64,000 bases of DNA from Capitella teleta (GCA_000328365.1 KB295062.1:297809-361808); one strand, 5' to 3'; numbered from the stretch's first letter, positions 35,013-53,929 are shown. A program made the numbers and translations. The notes: generated from the letters alone by a model not told the origin.

Positions 35013-35502
35013 ATAGATAGTCTATATATAGCTGCTGTGGCCACGTCACCAGGGGATATTACGGCATCATGGGTGCAAATTGGGCATTCACAGGCACGTT
35101 CATCGATGCGATGGTTCACCAGTTTTGTCATTCCGTCGCTGTCAAAAGAATCTCGATTATACATCGACGGAGAGACCACACACGTTGACGGATCTGGAAT
35201 TACCAGAGACACATACAAATCTTCGAAATGGACTAGAATGCAACTCACCATCTACTTTGCAGACAAAGTCCTTAATTGTCCTGCTCACCATACTTGCATT
35301 TCACACACGAGCTTCCTGAAGTGGAGTCTGAACAATCTTCTCACGACCCAAGCTTGCATGTGAGCAAGAAGAACGAGAAACACAGCCCTTAAAAACCTGC
35401 GTGACAGCGCCTGCCTTTGTAGAGTCAACCACGGTATCGCATATCGCCTGTGGAGAAATGCGAAGTAGAAGCTTTGCAGAGTGTTTTGCATTTATATCTC
35501 TT

Positions 35503-37301
35503 ACATCAGCCTGGCTACATGTCTCCATGCTACCAACTGCATCACAATCAGCCTCAGTGGAACCAGATCAGAAGAAGCACTGAAGTTTAGACAACGCTGG
35601 ATACCAGAGAGGTTATCCCATGGTATTACTAACGAGATGGTCGACTTACTGATGCACTCAGCACCATCCAGCACGAATGGAGCTTCACAATAGCAAGCAC
35701 GGACGCAATGCTGGCTGCAGTCATCACTCACGTAAGACACACCGACCTGAGTTCAGATATCTATAGGTTAAATGGAGGTGAGCAGCGTGCACTCGCATTG
35801 ATGTACACGTTGCCCTGGCCCGGAACCCTGCAACCGCATATGTCGTCACTGTAACAAGCTCCGAAAAGACCATCAAAGGTCATTCCTTCTTTGCAGAAGC
35901 AACCCTCCTCACAGCCGTCGGTGTCTCCACACTTCTTGCCCTCGGGATCACTGCAGGTGGGCATGCAAATGTTGCCACATGACTTGTACTCCATGCTTTC
36001 ACCGCACTCCATGGCTGACATGAGAGTAAATGGTCAGCCATGTTGAATATAGGGTGACATTGAATGCTCACGATACAAACCATTGCTTCTCCAGGTCACG
36101 GTCCTTTCATATGCTCCTTGGCAGATCTTGGCCATAGAGGCGGAGTGGTTGCAGAAAGTCGTTCAGGTGACAGGAATCATAGAGGCAGTTGTCAAACAGA
36201 TTCTTCTTCTTGGTGTCATTCATTTCGGCCAAGCATTCCTGTTGACGAAGAATAGGACACGTGATGGCAATGAACTGCTGACCTTGAATGATCAGTTGGG
36301 GTCAGTCAGAGGCTTGCAGTGAGCTTCACCTTCTGTTCTTGGATGGCTTGACAATCTTGTGGATCTGGAGATTGGGACAGGAATTTTTGCAAGAGGCTTT
36401 GTTATCATCAATTGCTTGAGTTCAGGAAAAGCCAAACTCATTTACATTTGTTGTCTGCAATAGATAACCAAGTCGTTCAATAACTATATATAGGCAATGA
36501 AATACATATCATTTGCCAATAAGTGTTGCAACTTACGGTGGAGCCAGGGTTGGCATTGGGGAAAGCATCCATGCACAAATTTGAGTCACCAGTTCAGTCA
36601 TTGTTGTTGTTTCCTTTGGCATCGTCACACAGACCACACATCTTGCTTTTCATGTCGCTGACCTGGACACGAGTGTCACCGTCCCGTGTGACCTGGATGC
36701 CACCTTGTACGCGGTCACATACTGCGTATGAGATCAAAATGGTCAGTTTGTGATTAAAGTGTGAATTGATGAACTTACAATAGAGGTGAACGTTTTGATA
36801 ATGGTAACGTCTTTGTGAGCTGATGAGGAGAAATCCAGGACAGGTGCTCCGTTTACCTGGACGCGTAGTCCACTGAACAACTCAATTATCTGCATAGCAC
36901 GGCGTTATGTGGCACTGTAATCCTTGTTCTGAAATGTCTCTCTCACCATATCCTGATCATCCAGTATGATTGTCACTTCCCTGACTCTTGAAACTGTCTC
37001 GGTGGGATAGTTTTGGTTGCTGTTAATGACCACCACCCAGGAGGGACCTCCATTGGCCAGACCATTGGCCCAATTGTCCTTTGCGGGTGTGCACTTGCTG
37101 GTTCCCGTGAAGTCAAGCGCGGATTCCGTTAAAGGCGTGACAATGATCGAGATCTCCAATGCAGTAGCAGCTCAATGTTCCTATTTGTGAGATAAAAATA
37201 TACGGAAAATTTGTGAAATTTATGTTGCTCATCGCCGACTCACCGAGGGTTGTGACAGCGTTTTGGTTGCATCCTGATAATAGTAATTGTAGTTGTTCCA
37301 A
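35503..37301 (-). pseudogene. Decayed VWD-C8-TIL extracellular protein gene
   Basis: In minus-strand order: VWD pieces (SWVVVINSNQNYPTETVSRV..., 36950-37160; ELFSGLRVQVNGAPVLDF, 36780-36897; VQVSDMKSKMCGLCDDAKG, 36600-36740), a C8-like piece (FDNCLYDSCHLND then, in another frame, AKICQGAYERTVTWRSNG, 36060-36260), an intact TIL domain (MEYKSCGNICMPTCSDPEGK..., 35790-36015) and part of another Cys-rich unit (CSQHCVRACYCEAPFVLDG, 35640-35735). This order is that of vWF, zonadhesin and mucin-like proteins. Disruptions seen: the phase does not match between the pieces at 36.78 and 36.72 kb, a TGA follows GNNNND near 36.61 kb, and the C8 piece changes frame near 36.17 kb. More downstream, around 35300-35420, a GCVSRSSC stretch hints at a Ly6/uPAR-like piece. 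It is either a pseudogene or an active gene with assembly errors. Confidence 0.55.
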
Positions 37302-37507
37302 TTAGTCAATGCAACACCAACGCTGAAATCATTGTGCTTGTGAAATCACCTGAAATCAAGAAACGACATGCCTGGTAACAGATTGAAGATAACAAAGACT
37401 GCTGGGAGTATATAGTAGTCGAAGGATCTGCACTTGAATGCAACTTCATTCAGTGGCAAGCACCTTGCATTAATCCACTGAGACGCTCAACAAAGGGACA
37501 GTCCTTC

Positions 37508-37716
37508 CATGTCATGTCATGTCGTGTCATGTCGTGTCATGTCGTGTCGTGTCATGTCATGTCATGTCATGTCATGTCATGTCATGTCATGTCATGTCAT
37601 GTCATGTCATGTCATGTCATGTCATGTCATGTCATGTCATGTCATGTCATGTCATGTCATGTCATGTCATGTCATGTCATGTCATGTCATGTCATGTCAT
37701 GTCATGTCATGTCATG
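37508..37716. repeat. CATGT pentanucleotide satellite
   Basis: About 41 units of CATGT (GTCAT phase), with GTCGT variants among the first ten units and near-perfect repeats afterwards. It directly touches the SINE 3' fragment at 37717. Confidence 0.95.
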
Positions 37717-37765
37717 ATGGGGTTTTACGGCTCCACCCAAACCATTCAGATGATAAGTACCCAGG
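37717..37765 (-). mobile_element. SINE 3' end fragment
   Basis: GGGGTTTTACGGCTCCACCC followed by AAACCATTC is the reverse complement of the 3' end of the SINE seen at 43 kb. Only about 45 bases remain, and the tail side runs straight into the CATGT satellite. Confidence 0.75.
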
Positions 37766-38495
37766 GATGGCTAGCTAATGATCGCAGTGTAATGACATCA
37801 TAGCACACCTGCAATATATTGATAAGAGTCGATGGGCACCTAGTTTCTTCGCTGGAATTTAGGCAAACTTTCCACAACGATGTACCTGAAACCTTATCGT
37901 TGCCTTGCTTAATTACATTCTGCTCCGTGCGTTCTGAGTTTTCTGAGCGTTATCGTTCAGACTGCAATGAATTATTGCATTTGGAATCTTATGCCACGAG
38001 TTTCAGCATCACATGAGATCATATACCTTTGACAGCTGTCGGTTAATCATTATAAACATTACCTGGTTCAATGTGCTATAAATCATGCATCGACTGGATG
38101 TTCTCACAAATGGAATCCATACACGAGGATTCAGGTAGGTTGTTTGATCTTCGGTGTGTTGTTGGTTGTAAAGGTTTTCAACAGGGTTACATGCGAAATA
38201 TGCTCAAATGAATTAACAAACGAATACAATATTCAAGCGGGGGTTCGTGTAATTACTAGTCTAAGGTCATGGATACATAATTTATCGGTGCTTGTGTTGC
38301 TTCTGTGTCGTATGTACAATGTGTGCAGTACATTTGTATCCTTGCACGGCCTGCTCGAATAGTTGACACAATGAGTGTGCACTCATTCAAAGTACCAGTT
38401 CGATGTCATGCGGGATCATTGACCTGGTTTCTTCTGGCCCACTGTAAGATGATGAGGGCTCAATGTTGTGACGAACAGACGCAAGCTAATCTTAG
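37766..38495. other. Upstream flank, no gene recognised
   Basis: Sequence before the first exon of the N-extended calmodulin-family gene. No clear TATA box identified. Confidence 0.45.
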
Positions 38496-38501
38496 TTCGG
38501 A

Positions 38502-44595
<6,094 letters not shown>

Positions 44596-44599
44596 GTGT

Positions 44600-45540
44600 T
44601 GTTCATGGAATCAACGTTATTTATTCTCACACTTGGTGAAGCGTTCCTCGGTTATTTGACCTCTTAGTGTGTTCTCCCTCACCTGCAAGCCCAGGTGTAG
44701 CATGATTATGATCAGCACCGCACTCAACCAGTATCATCCCGGTTTCCGTATTAATTGAGTCACGCGTCACACCGGAATGCGCCAAATATGCGGGTATTTC
44801 TCTAATCATGATGGTGTATATTTTCATATTTTTGTTGCCGGTTTTGTTTGTCATCTAATTTATTTTATTTCGATCCTGTGTAATCAACATGTGATATATA
44901 ACTAATTATTTCATTATGCAATCAATTTATGCAGCACTTTTGATCGTGGAATTAATTTGTGAACTTTGATTGATTAAAAATTACGATTATTGTCTTCATC
45001 CCCCCAAAAAAAACCCACCATATTAATCAAAACAGAATGCTGTTCCCATAGGTTATTATGTGCACAACAAAAAGCAAAATAATCGATTATGGTTTCGTAA
45101 TCATTACATAACTTCATCCTATAATTAATTAATTGATGCAGGTACACCATTGGTTCATATTTTGCATGTAGCCAGAACCTGCCAACTTCCCACTGTGTAT
45201 TCGGCAAGAAGAGATACAGTATGCTGTAAGAGCAAGACGGAAGAGTAAAAGAGGAGGGAAAAGGGTTATTGGAGAAAAGAAGTTTGTGGAGAGACTGGAG
45301 AGAGGAATTAAAAAGTGAAATGAGTTAAAGGGGTGAGATTATTCCACAGAAGGATACAATTGTGAATGAGAATATGATAATCAAGAGGTGATCTTAAGAG
45401 AGGAATTTGGAGATGAGAGTCCTAACATGTGTCGGCTAGATGTATACTTAGTGGCAATAGAAACGCATGGGACTATAATTGCAATTATTCTTGAGTGGCT
45501 ATGTTTTGGGTGCCATGAAATGTTGCAAAATATATAGTTT
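44600..45540. other. No gene recognised
   Basis: 3'UTR and spacer after the calmodulin-like gene. A purine-rich stretch (about 45230-45440) has no coding signal. Confidence 0.5.
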
Positions 45541-45579
45541 TAAACGTACTCGGCAACATCATGCCTTCCGCGTTCAAAA

Positions 45580-46085
45580 ATCAGTTATCATGTCAAGTGA
45601 AGGCAGAGAGACAGGATCACCAAATCCGATGAGCGCACATCCAGGACAGGTTTAAATAAATCAACGGCACGTGGAACAAGAGGAAGCCTCAACCGACTAA
45701 TCTATCAAAGAACAGGTCGACGCCGGCTTCAAGAACGGAGATTGAGGTCTCGAATCCCTTACAGAGGCCTAATCCGGAATGTTAAAAGTCGTCATCGTGG
45801 ACGCGATTGCACCAGAGATGGATCCTTCATTGTGCAGACGCGTCCTCTAGACAGACGAGGGTCGGATTTGTCTGGATATGTCAGACAGTAGACGTCTCGT
45901 GTGGAGAAGTAGGGAAGAACGGTTCTGAGATTGCTGCATTGAGGAGCAGAATAGAAAGCGTGGAGCCAGCATCATTGTGGTCGTGGCGCATTTCCCACAA
46001 CACAAACCCTAGTCAAGATTCAGGGCAACTTGATCGGGCCAGCGTCGTACAAAAAGTTAAAAACTGAATATTTTTTAGAAGAGTC
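45580..46085 (+). mobile_element. Tc1/mariner transposase relic
   Basis: Pieces in several frames match Tc1-type transposase in order: RRRLQERRLRSRIPYRGL (about 45718-45772), HQRWILHC (45807-45830), then ESRFxLDMSDSRRLVWRSREERF-like and CIEEQNRKRGASIIVVVAH (about 45860-45995; compare GGGSVMVWGGI). There is at least one stop and two frame changes, and the terminal inverted repeats were not found. An old, immobile DNA-transposon copy. Confidence 0.65.
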
Positions 46086-46089
46086 AACA

Positions 46090-48603
46090 ACTATTGACGT
46101 GATGTATGATTAGAATGAATGTTTTGTGATGTCTTCATGTGAAAATTAGGAGGCTATTGTAATATTGTTGGTGAAAGGAGATTTTTCCTAAGGAAAGGCG
46201 AGTTTTATATAGCAAATCACATGACGCTTATTTCTGCGGCATTAGAAAGATCACTGGTTTGAGCGGAGATTGATTTTTTTATTTTTATTTTTATTTGCTT
46301 CGTTTTCTGTTTCGAAAAAAAAAAATCGATGCATCACGCTTGAATGTCCGCAAGCACTCGTTAGTTGGGAACACAGAGGAGGGAACAGAGGAGGCGGGGA
46401 GGGAATTGAATGTCCAAAAGGGGGTAATGACTTGATCATAAATTTTCAATTAAGTGGGCGATTTGGCTGATTTCTCCACAAATATCGGTAGATATGGACC
46501 TGGAGAATAGCACTACGAATGCTTCTCAAAACCCGATAATTCGATTTCCAATATCAGTACATAGTACATGAGATGTCTTTCCTTCTAAAAAAATATGAAT
46601 GTCCACCAAAATATTTTGAAATTCGCAAATATAGCAATGAAACCTCTGACTGATTTCGGATCACATGACGGATCTCTAAACAGCGAGTGCGTGGTCAACA
46701 TGCATTCTCTGAGATATACAGAGTACGTATATGAAATCCCGAATCAGGGTTTTACCGACCGCGAATCCGGATTCGTAAGAATATCATAACGGCCGCATGC
46801 AATGAGCTGAGGCGTTATGAAATTGCATTTTGAGACACAAGGTCAATGACGAAAATGATCTGTGCTATTTGTTTACTTATACGCGCTCACTATGCACGGA
46901 TAATGAACTCAAATACACAAAGCTGATTGGCTGGCAGACTCACTGAGTGGTATAATTGGGGACTATTTGGGTCAGTAGACCATTGAAGCGAGGCCAACAC
47001 CAACTTCTGGGTGTGCAATGTATAGACACGTATTTTCGTGTGTAATAAGTCAAACCACTTATTCGTGCATGTAATTATTCCTGTAATTTCAAAGTAAACA
47101 AATGGAATTAACCTGGAAGAATTGGAGGAACAATCGACAAGGGGTCAAAATAAAAATGTTCGATTTTCATGGTCAGATATTTTAAGTCCTCTGACTCACA
47201 CGCCAATAATACATGGGCCATATTTCTCCATGAGACTCTCAACCCTGTTCTGTGGGATGTTGTTAGAGCCCTGAATCAGTTCTCTGCTATTGGGGAAAAA
47301 CGGGGGTGGTGAGGAATTACTGACTTCAGTTTATCCCTAAAATATTAATGTGGCGACAAATTAGGGGTGTGCCAACCATGACAATTCCGTGGGTTCATCC
47401 CCCTTCTTCAAGAAATCTGCAGTGTGGGTGAGCATTATTTTGCTGAAATTGTCAGATCTCTGGATATTCGTAACCAGGATTTTGGTTTTTATGGGGATCT
47501 GAGCCCCTATCTCCCTAAGCCGATATAAAAAAGTTTCTCTGCGGGTATTGTTCGGTCACATTCCTTCCCTGTCGCACATTCAGTAAGTATGGCTGTACGT
47601 CCCACCAGCAAGACCGCAAAAGAAAAAATATCGCAAAGCACATTTTCTTAAGGAAACAGATTTGGAATGTTTCCTCATAGATATGGCGATGAGCTTCTTC
47701 CTGTTAGCATGGGACTTTTGTCTTAAGAAGCTCATTTCCATATTATGCGATTCCTGACCTCCTTGGATGTGTGATCAGAGCTCTACTTCAGCAGTGGAAT
47801 GATGCTGCTAGAATGTTATATCAAAGGTCCCAAAATCCGGCCCGCGAGGCCCCTCAGAGCGGCCCGCGGACTCTCCAATGCTTTACCAATCAATTTGGCC
47901 CGCAGGTAACTCCAAAAATCAAAACAAAAAATATAAAACTTTCTCTCCTCAAAATGTATTTTCTATTCCAACTGGAGCGCTGGCCAGGTTCAATCGAGAT
48001 AATGTCGTTTTGAAAAAACATTGTTATAGACGAATTAGCACCCCAATTTGCTTGATTTGCGAGACGCACGATTTGCAATCAAGAATCGGTCGACGCCCTC
48101 ATTGAAAGCCAGACGGATCGTCATTTCCTCAAAGATGTCAACAACCTGGGTGAAGCTGACCAGAAGTCGTCTCGGTTCACAGCTGAAATGGTGCCAACTT
48201 CATGGATCTGATTATAAGCTCTCCTTGTGTTCAATGAAGCCAGACATCTCCTCATTAGTCCTTGATAAGCAACATTATGTATTAAATGCAATTACTTAGG
48301 GTTCTCGTGCATTCCCATGAATTTGTGTCAAACTTGCATGTTTTAGCAATATTAAATGAAAATTTTCCGGAAGATGCGAAGCGACGCGTGAACTCCAGAG
48401 GAGCGACGACCTAGCTGTGCACCGCCACCGCTGCAAGAGTCGAATCCAGTTTTCCTACGTTACCTCAAATGAATAATTCTTGGTCAAGAAAAGCGACCAG
48501 ATCGGAATTCCATAAGTTGACTGTCGGATAGACGTTTATTTTTATTTTGCGGGAAACTGCAGATATGGCTCCAATGACGGCAGCGTTATGGCCATCTTTC
48601 CAC

Positions 48604-48634
<31 letters not shown>

Positions 48635-49205
48635 CGCCGATGTCTCATCTGGTACATGTATATAATCGGAGGGCCATGTCCAAGTCTATGGAGAAAAGAA
48701 CGAACTCAAGAGGTCTCGATCGCGAGTTTAATCATGTGGATCACATTACTTCGTACGAAAGTCCGTTATGATGCACGTGGACCAAGTTCGCTCTATACAT
48801 GTAAATTGCATAGATACGGGGACGATCGTATGCCAGATTGGACGCCAGATGGAGTCAGCACTTTGCTTTGTAAACGCTGCAGTACAATTGCCAATACACA
48901 ATCATGCACTTCACATGAACTATCTAAATTCAGAAAACTTCAAAACTATACGGATATATTTATAACTACACATTAAAGCTCTCCCACGTTCGTGAAACAC
49001 TATGTACAGCAACATTTTTAATAATCAAATCAGAAATCCTTGGCAAGTCTCCAAATGATTCAAGGATGCAGGTTTTAACAAATTCCCACGTTAAAAAATT
49101 CAGCAATTATAAACTTGGCTGGAGATATCCATTGAGAACTCTGTTGTAAACAAATGAATTAAGAATTCAATGAAACGAGCAAAGCAAGAGGCAATTGAGT
49201 GAATT
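46090..49205. other. No host gene recognised; possible hAT-type end near 47.8 kb
   Basis: At 47822-47912 the sequence CAAAATCCGGCCCGCGAGGC, followed by repeated GGCCCGC blocks, resembles the terminal regions of hAT elements, but no transposase or matching second end was identified. A poly-A run is at 48609-48634. The rest is AT-rich and unrecognised. Confidence 0.3.
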
Positions 49206-49211
49206 TTCCCA

Positions 49212-49217
49212 TTTATT
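49212..49217 (-). terminator. Poly-A signal of the aldolase gene
   Basis: AATAAA on the minus strand about 455 bases past the stop codon; other signals may be used. Confidence 0.35.
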
Positions 49218-49670
49218 CAACAAACGGCCCAGGAGAGAGGCACTCGCTAACAAATGCTTATGCAGAGAGAAAGGAGCACTTAGCGATGTTAAGTCAGTCG
49301 CTCAAGGATGAAGACAATGTCTCAACCAAAATCAGGTCAGATACAATTTCAGTGGAGCACACAGCTAGGGATGAATGAGATATATGGCAGCTAAATTAAA
49401 CAAGAGAACTCTCAGGAACATGAAAACACAGGGAGAAAAAAAAACGGTAATTATGGCAAGAATTTCGATCGTACACGGATCATCTTGGGTGTGAGATGGC
49501 GAATAAGTGCAACATTACATAATCACTTCAGAAAAGGATGTTAATAATGATGGCTTTCTGTACATGTTGCATATCAAGTGATCCACAAGACAACCTATAC
49601 AAGAAGCAGCACTGAGGCCTAAACGTAGAGAAGGAGAAAGAGGGTTATGTACAAGATGCGGCGTTTCACT

Positions 49671-52358
49671 TTAATAGGCGTGGTTGGCAACAAACAGTGA
49701 TGCTCCACCAGCAGCGCTCTGTACCCCACCGGCATACTGACCAAGAGCCGCTTCACCGTTAGCCTGCAAAAGAGCAGCATCAACACAGGAATACTTCAAA
49801 CAGACCAAGCACTGACCTTTGCACGCTTGAGCAGCTCCTCCTGGCCGCTCTTCACGTTGTCCTTGGAGCCCTTCCAGGCGGCCAGCACAGACGCCTGCAG
49901 GGCACGACCGTAAGAGAAGGTCAGGGCCCAGGGCTTGCGTCCAGGGCACTTGTTGATGGCGTCCAGGTTGACCGTGGCATCCTCCTCAGACTGACCGCCT
50001 GACAGGAATGTGATACCGGGAACGGCAGCGGGGACTGTCCTCTGCAGAGCGGTCACCGTCGCCATGGCAATCTCGTGAGCGGAGAATTTCTTGGCACAGC
50101 TCTGACCGGCGGTGACCATGTTTGGCTTGAGGAGGGTGCCCTCGAGGAAGACGTGGTGGTCCGCAAGGGCCTTGTAGGTGAAGGCAAGCACCTCCTCCGT
50201 GATGCGCTGGGCGGTGTACAGATCATGCTCACCATCGGGAAGAACCTCAGGCTCCACAATGGGCACAAGGCCGTTCTGCGGAGAAATATCCCAAATGAAA
50301 AAAAAACAGATCCTCCTTCCAGTAAAGGCCAAGTAAGCTATTATCATGAAATTAATTATCAACAGTTACATATTGTTATCATTAAGTAAAGTCTACTTTC
50401 AAGTTAATGTGATATTGCATTGATTCAAGTTCAGAGTTGTATAGTAATGTCAGATAACTGAAGTTAAGAGCTGTTAATGCAAGCACTGTGACCTTATTTA
50501 CAGATAGATGAATGCAAGTGACATTGAAAAAGTCAAGCAGTAGCATTCATAGATTTCAAGGCCCCTGGTTCAGGGGGCAAAGTTAACACAAAGCAAGCAA
50601 AACAAAAAGGTGCAAAAGGCAGCAGACGCTAAACAAGTCACTTGAAGAGAGAAAAGAAAAACACACATCAAAGATAAGCAACGCTATTTAGAATACAACA
50701 ACTACATGTAAGTGAACAACTGTAATGACAAAGGTCAGGTCAATGCCTCCTCAACTGAGAGAACATTTTATCTAACAGAACAAGCAAGAAATCCACAAGC
50801 AATCAACACATGTGAACAACCTGCTGACAGATGCTGGCATAGCGAGCCAGCACATTGGCGTTCTCAATCATGGCCTGCAGGGACGGAGTGTGGCTCTGGA
50901 TCTTCAGCACACAACGCCACTTGACGAAGCCACAGCCGTCCTTCTTGTACTGGGCGCATCTCTCAGATAGACCGTCCAGACCTGTGACATAATCATCTCT
51001 TTAAGTATTCACAATTTAAAAGCGACAGCATCGACTCCATTGAGGCAGGTGTTCATGAGTTATAGGGTGCAGTTCACTGAAAGCAAAGGACTCAGAAGCA
51101 GGATGATTATTCGTGCTAATCGTTGTGTTATCACTTATTGGAAAAGGCATGAAATAGCTGCACATGTGAATGATGCAACACGATATCATTCGGTGGAATT
51201 CATATCATCCTGCTAACGTTCTTCAGAACTCAATTCCTCAGAACTCCTGTTCAATTGGCAAAGAGCGGAATTGTCACATAGAACAGGGGTTACGATCTAA
51301 TGGCTCTCGGAACTTTATTAAATCAATAAAAACTATTTATGAATTATTGGTCAGTAATGTCCTTACATGAATCAATATTCACCTATAAAATACAGGAAAA
51401 CATCAAGATTAGACGATCAATACTAGGATTACGTTGAAACCTCTATAGTCGTAAATCTCAAGTCTTTTGAGGATATTATTAGCATAACAAACAGCCAATG
51501 AGCAGTATAATAAATCCATGATCAAATGAATACGTGCTCATTCTCATGCCCTTGTTGACCACCACCAGAAGCACCTGGAACCAGTTATATAACATAGGTG
51601 TAGACTAGGAGGGAGGCTTAATATGTGCATAGCAGCAGCAGCAAGGGGGTCGGCATTACCGCTTGGCAGATGCTGGCATATCTCGCCAGCACATTGGCGT
51701 TCTCCATCATGGCCAGTCGGGACGGGTTGTTCGAGTCGATTTTGAGCACACAACGCCACTTGGCAAACTTAGCGCCATCTTTTTTGTACTGCTCACAACG
51801 CTCAGCCAAACCATCGAGACCTGGGCATTCAAACGGTGAAAAAGAAGCGCCACACAGTGCAACACCCACAAGCCCAGTTATAATAGAAGAATTACACACA
51901 TCTGCATTTAAGGTAATTCAAAGTATAATTTATCTCTTTGACTTTAAGAGCCGACAAGAATGACAAAATGCCTGCTGACCCTGGGTGGTGCATTCGCCAT
52001 CGGATCCAGCCAGGGGGACAACTCCCTTGTCGACCTTGATTCCGGGAATGATGTTGTTGTCTTGGAGCAGCTTGACGAATGGGGTGCCGTCATCAGCCTT
52101 CTGGTAGAGGGTCTCGTGGAAGAGGATCACTCCGCTGATGTTGTTGGAGAGCTCCTTGCCGGCTGTGAACAGCAGCTGACGGTACTGGCGGCGGTTCTCC
52201 TCAACGTTCTCCACGTTGATTGAGGAGAGGCGCTTGCCCATGGTGCCAGTGCTCTCGTCAGCGGCCAAGATGCCCTTGCCGGGGGCAACGATGGCATTGG
52301 CAATGGAACGCAGCTCCTCCTGCTGCTCCTTGCTCAGGTATGGGACAAAGCGAGGCAT
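49671..52358 (-). CDS. Fructose-bisphosphate aldolase, class I
   Basis: Glycolytic and gluconeogenic enzyme that splits fructose-1,6-bisphosphate in the cytosol. Coding exons: 51980-52358, one of two alternative exons (51660-51820 or 50821-50981), 49817-50275, 49671-49763; 363 residues, the usual length. Seen: start [20 protein letters not shown], phosphate and active-site region [13 protein letters not shown], Lys147 and Arg149 in KWRCVLKI, Schiff-base Lys230 in [14 protein letters not shown], and the C-terminal Tyr in NHAY that is needed for full activity on the bisphosphate. An untranslated first exon (53583 to about 53640) joins at 52362. Both choices of second exon keep the frame; using both, or neither, breaks it. 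Vertebrates use separate A, B and C genes, whereas here variety would come from one gene. Confidence 0.97.
50821..50981 (-). CDS. Aldolase alternative exon 2b
   Basis: 161 nt, acceptor GTCACAG|GTC and donor CAGCAG|GTTGTT (weaker than that of exon 2a). Encodes [15 protein letters not shown] then [12 protein letters not shown] and ends ASICQQ, with Lys147 and Arg149 kept. It differs from exon 2a at about 12 of 53 residues. Confidence 0.9.
51660..51820 (-). CDS. Aldolase alternative exon 2a
   Basis: 161 nt, acceptor ATGCCCAG|GTC and donor CAAGCG|GTAATG. Encodes [15 protein letters not shown] then [12 protein letters not shown] and ends ASICQA. Same length and phases as 2b, about 680 bases closer to exon 1. 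Confidence 0.9.
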
Positions 52359-53582
52359 GATTCTGAAATCAACATATACGGTGTCATTGCATTATTTCTA
52401 TGAGGCAGAGCCAATCTGGCAGAGTAACCTAATGTCTGAACATATATGCATGTATCTACACATGCTAATAGTTGTGGAGAAGACTAGATCGAGCAGCAAG
52501 TGTGGTGTGGCTGGAGGTAGAAGGGGTCAAAAGGTCAGCAGACTGGAGCTGTTTGTGCCTTGCAGTTGCTGCGTGTCTTTAGAGGTTAAGGTATTCATGC
52601 CCAACACCCACAACCAACAAATTATCCCAGTGCACTATAGTCAGTGCACCATTGCATAAAGAGCACGCTGTCGAAACTCTTCATGCTGAGTTCATCAGCC
52701 GAGCATCATATGGAGGTGGCCTTTGCAAGGCTGTTAATTATGAACACCAATACTCACAGGGCCAAAGCCAAATACCCCACTCAAAAAAAAAAAAAAGGAA
52801 AAATAGCGTGCACTGGCAATGAACGTTACACTTGATCAGCTGATTAATTACGTAATTGTCAATGATCGAGAGACTGAACTCAACTAATGTTGAAAACATG
52901 ATTATTGAAATCAGAATGATTATGCATAGTAAACCACGGCACTCAGTAGAATAGAGATTTTCGCAGAATTACAATTCGGCAAAACAAATATGTACGAGAG
53001 AAAACAAGCCGGCAGCAGCAGGTACGCCTCCTGATCGCGCAGCCCCGATTGGTCGAACGGAAAATCATCGATTCTCACTAAGAAAATGCGCATGAAATTT
53101 TATTGAATGCAGGACATTAACTTAGAATTGAAGTCGGGGTTACGCGATGAAGGGGTCATTGACCGGGTCAGAGTGACAAAATAGCGAAAGATCACTGAAC
53201 ATGAAAAGAAAATCCGCAAATAGAAGACGAAGGTCAAGGGCGTTCTCAAGGTCATTTACACGGCAGCAGAAAACGGCAAAGAAAATCGGCGAAAATAAGT
53301 CTGAAAACGAGCGATTTAACGGTTGGACACGGCCAATTGCTTCAATAGTTAAACAATCATGTAAATATACACTGATCTGATGCTGTTAATTGACTAATGG
53401 AGTAAAATCTACACTTGATAACTTTTGACAAGTCAGGTTTGCAGAACGCCGACATTAAACCAAAGAAAACCCCAAATCCGATGCCCCCAGCTTCTCATGT
53501 TGATTATATAGTAATATATGCACATCATATTAAACTTTAAATCACATTGTTAGCAATAATAAATACAATAAATGGTACTTAC

Positions 53583-53685
53583 TGGGATTTTTGTGAGCGA
53601 GACGAGTGAAACACTAGCGACGACTTCGGCTGTCAGACAGGCAGAGAACGAAGCGCATGCGCGCATTATAAATAGGCGCAGCTGA
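53583..53685 (-). promoter_or_regulatory. Aldolase promoter and untranslated first exon
   Basis: On the minus strand a TATTTATAA box (about 53667-53674) and a palindromic NRF1-type site GCGCATGCGC (53653-53662) lie just before a leader that ends at 53583 with the donor CCCA|GTAAGT. The matching acceptor (TTTCAG) is four bases before the ATG at 52358. Confidence 0.65.
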
Positions 53686-53689
53686 GGCG

Positions 53690-53925
53690 AGAGAGCCCGT
53701 GGTGCGGAAGCAATGAATTATTTTTATGGCCGAGGACCAACTCCTGGCTGGTGCCAGGTCATACTCGCTCTTGATCCGGAGTTTCAGTGCCAGAAATTCA
53801 CATTTCATACCAGGCCGGTAGCCAGAGAGAGGCGGGAAGGGGGGGTGTCGGAGGGGTCGGACGATCCCGCCCTCTGAAGTTGGAGATCCACATTTTCAGC
53901 TGAGAAGAAAAGTATTGTAATTGAG
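53690..53925. other. Aldolase upstream flank
   Basis: Short spacer with a G-rich patch (about 53830-53870) between the aldolase promoter and the retroelement fossils. Confidence 0.5.
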
Positions 53926-53929
53926 GTCT

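Noticed and set aside
37509-37803. Three overlapping open frames with MSCHV repeats
   Set aside because: Produced by the CATGT satellite, not a repeat protein.
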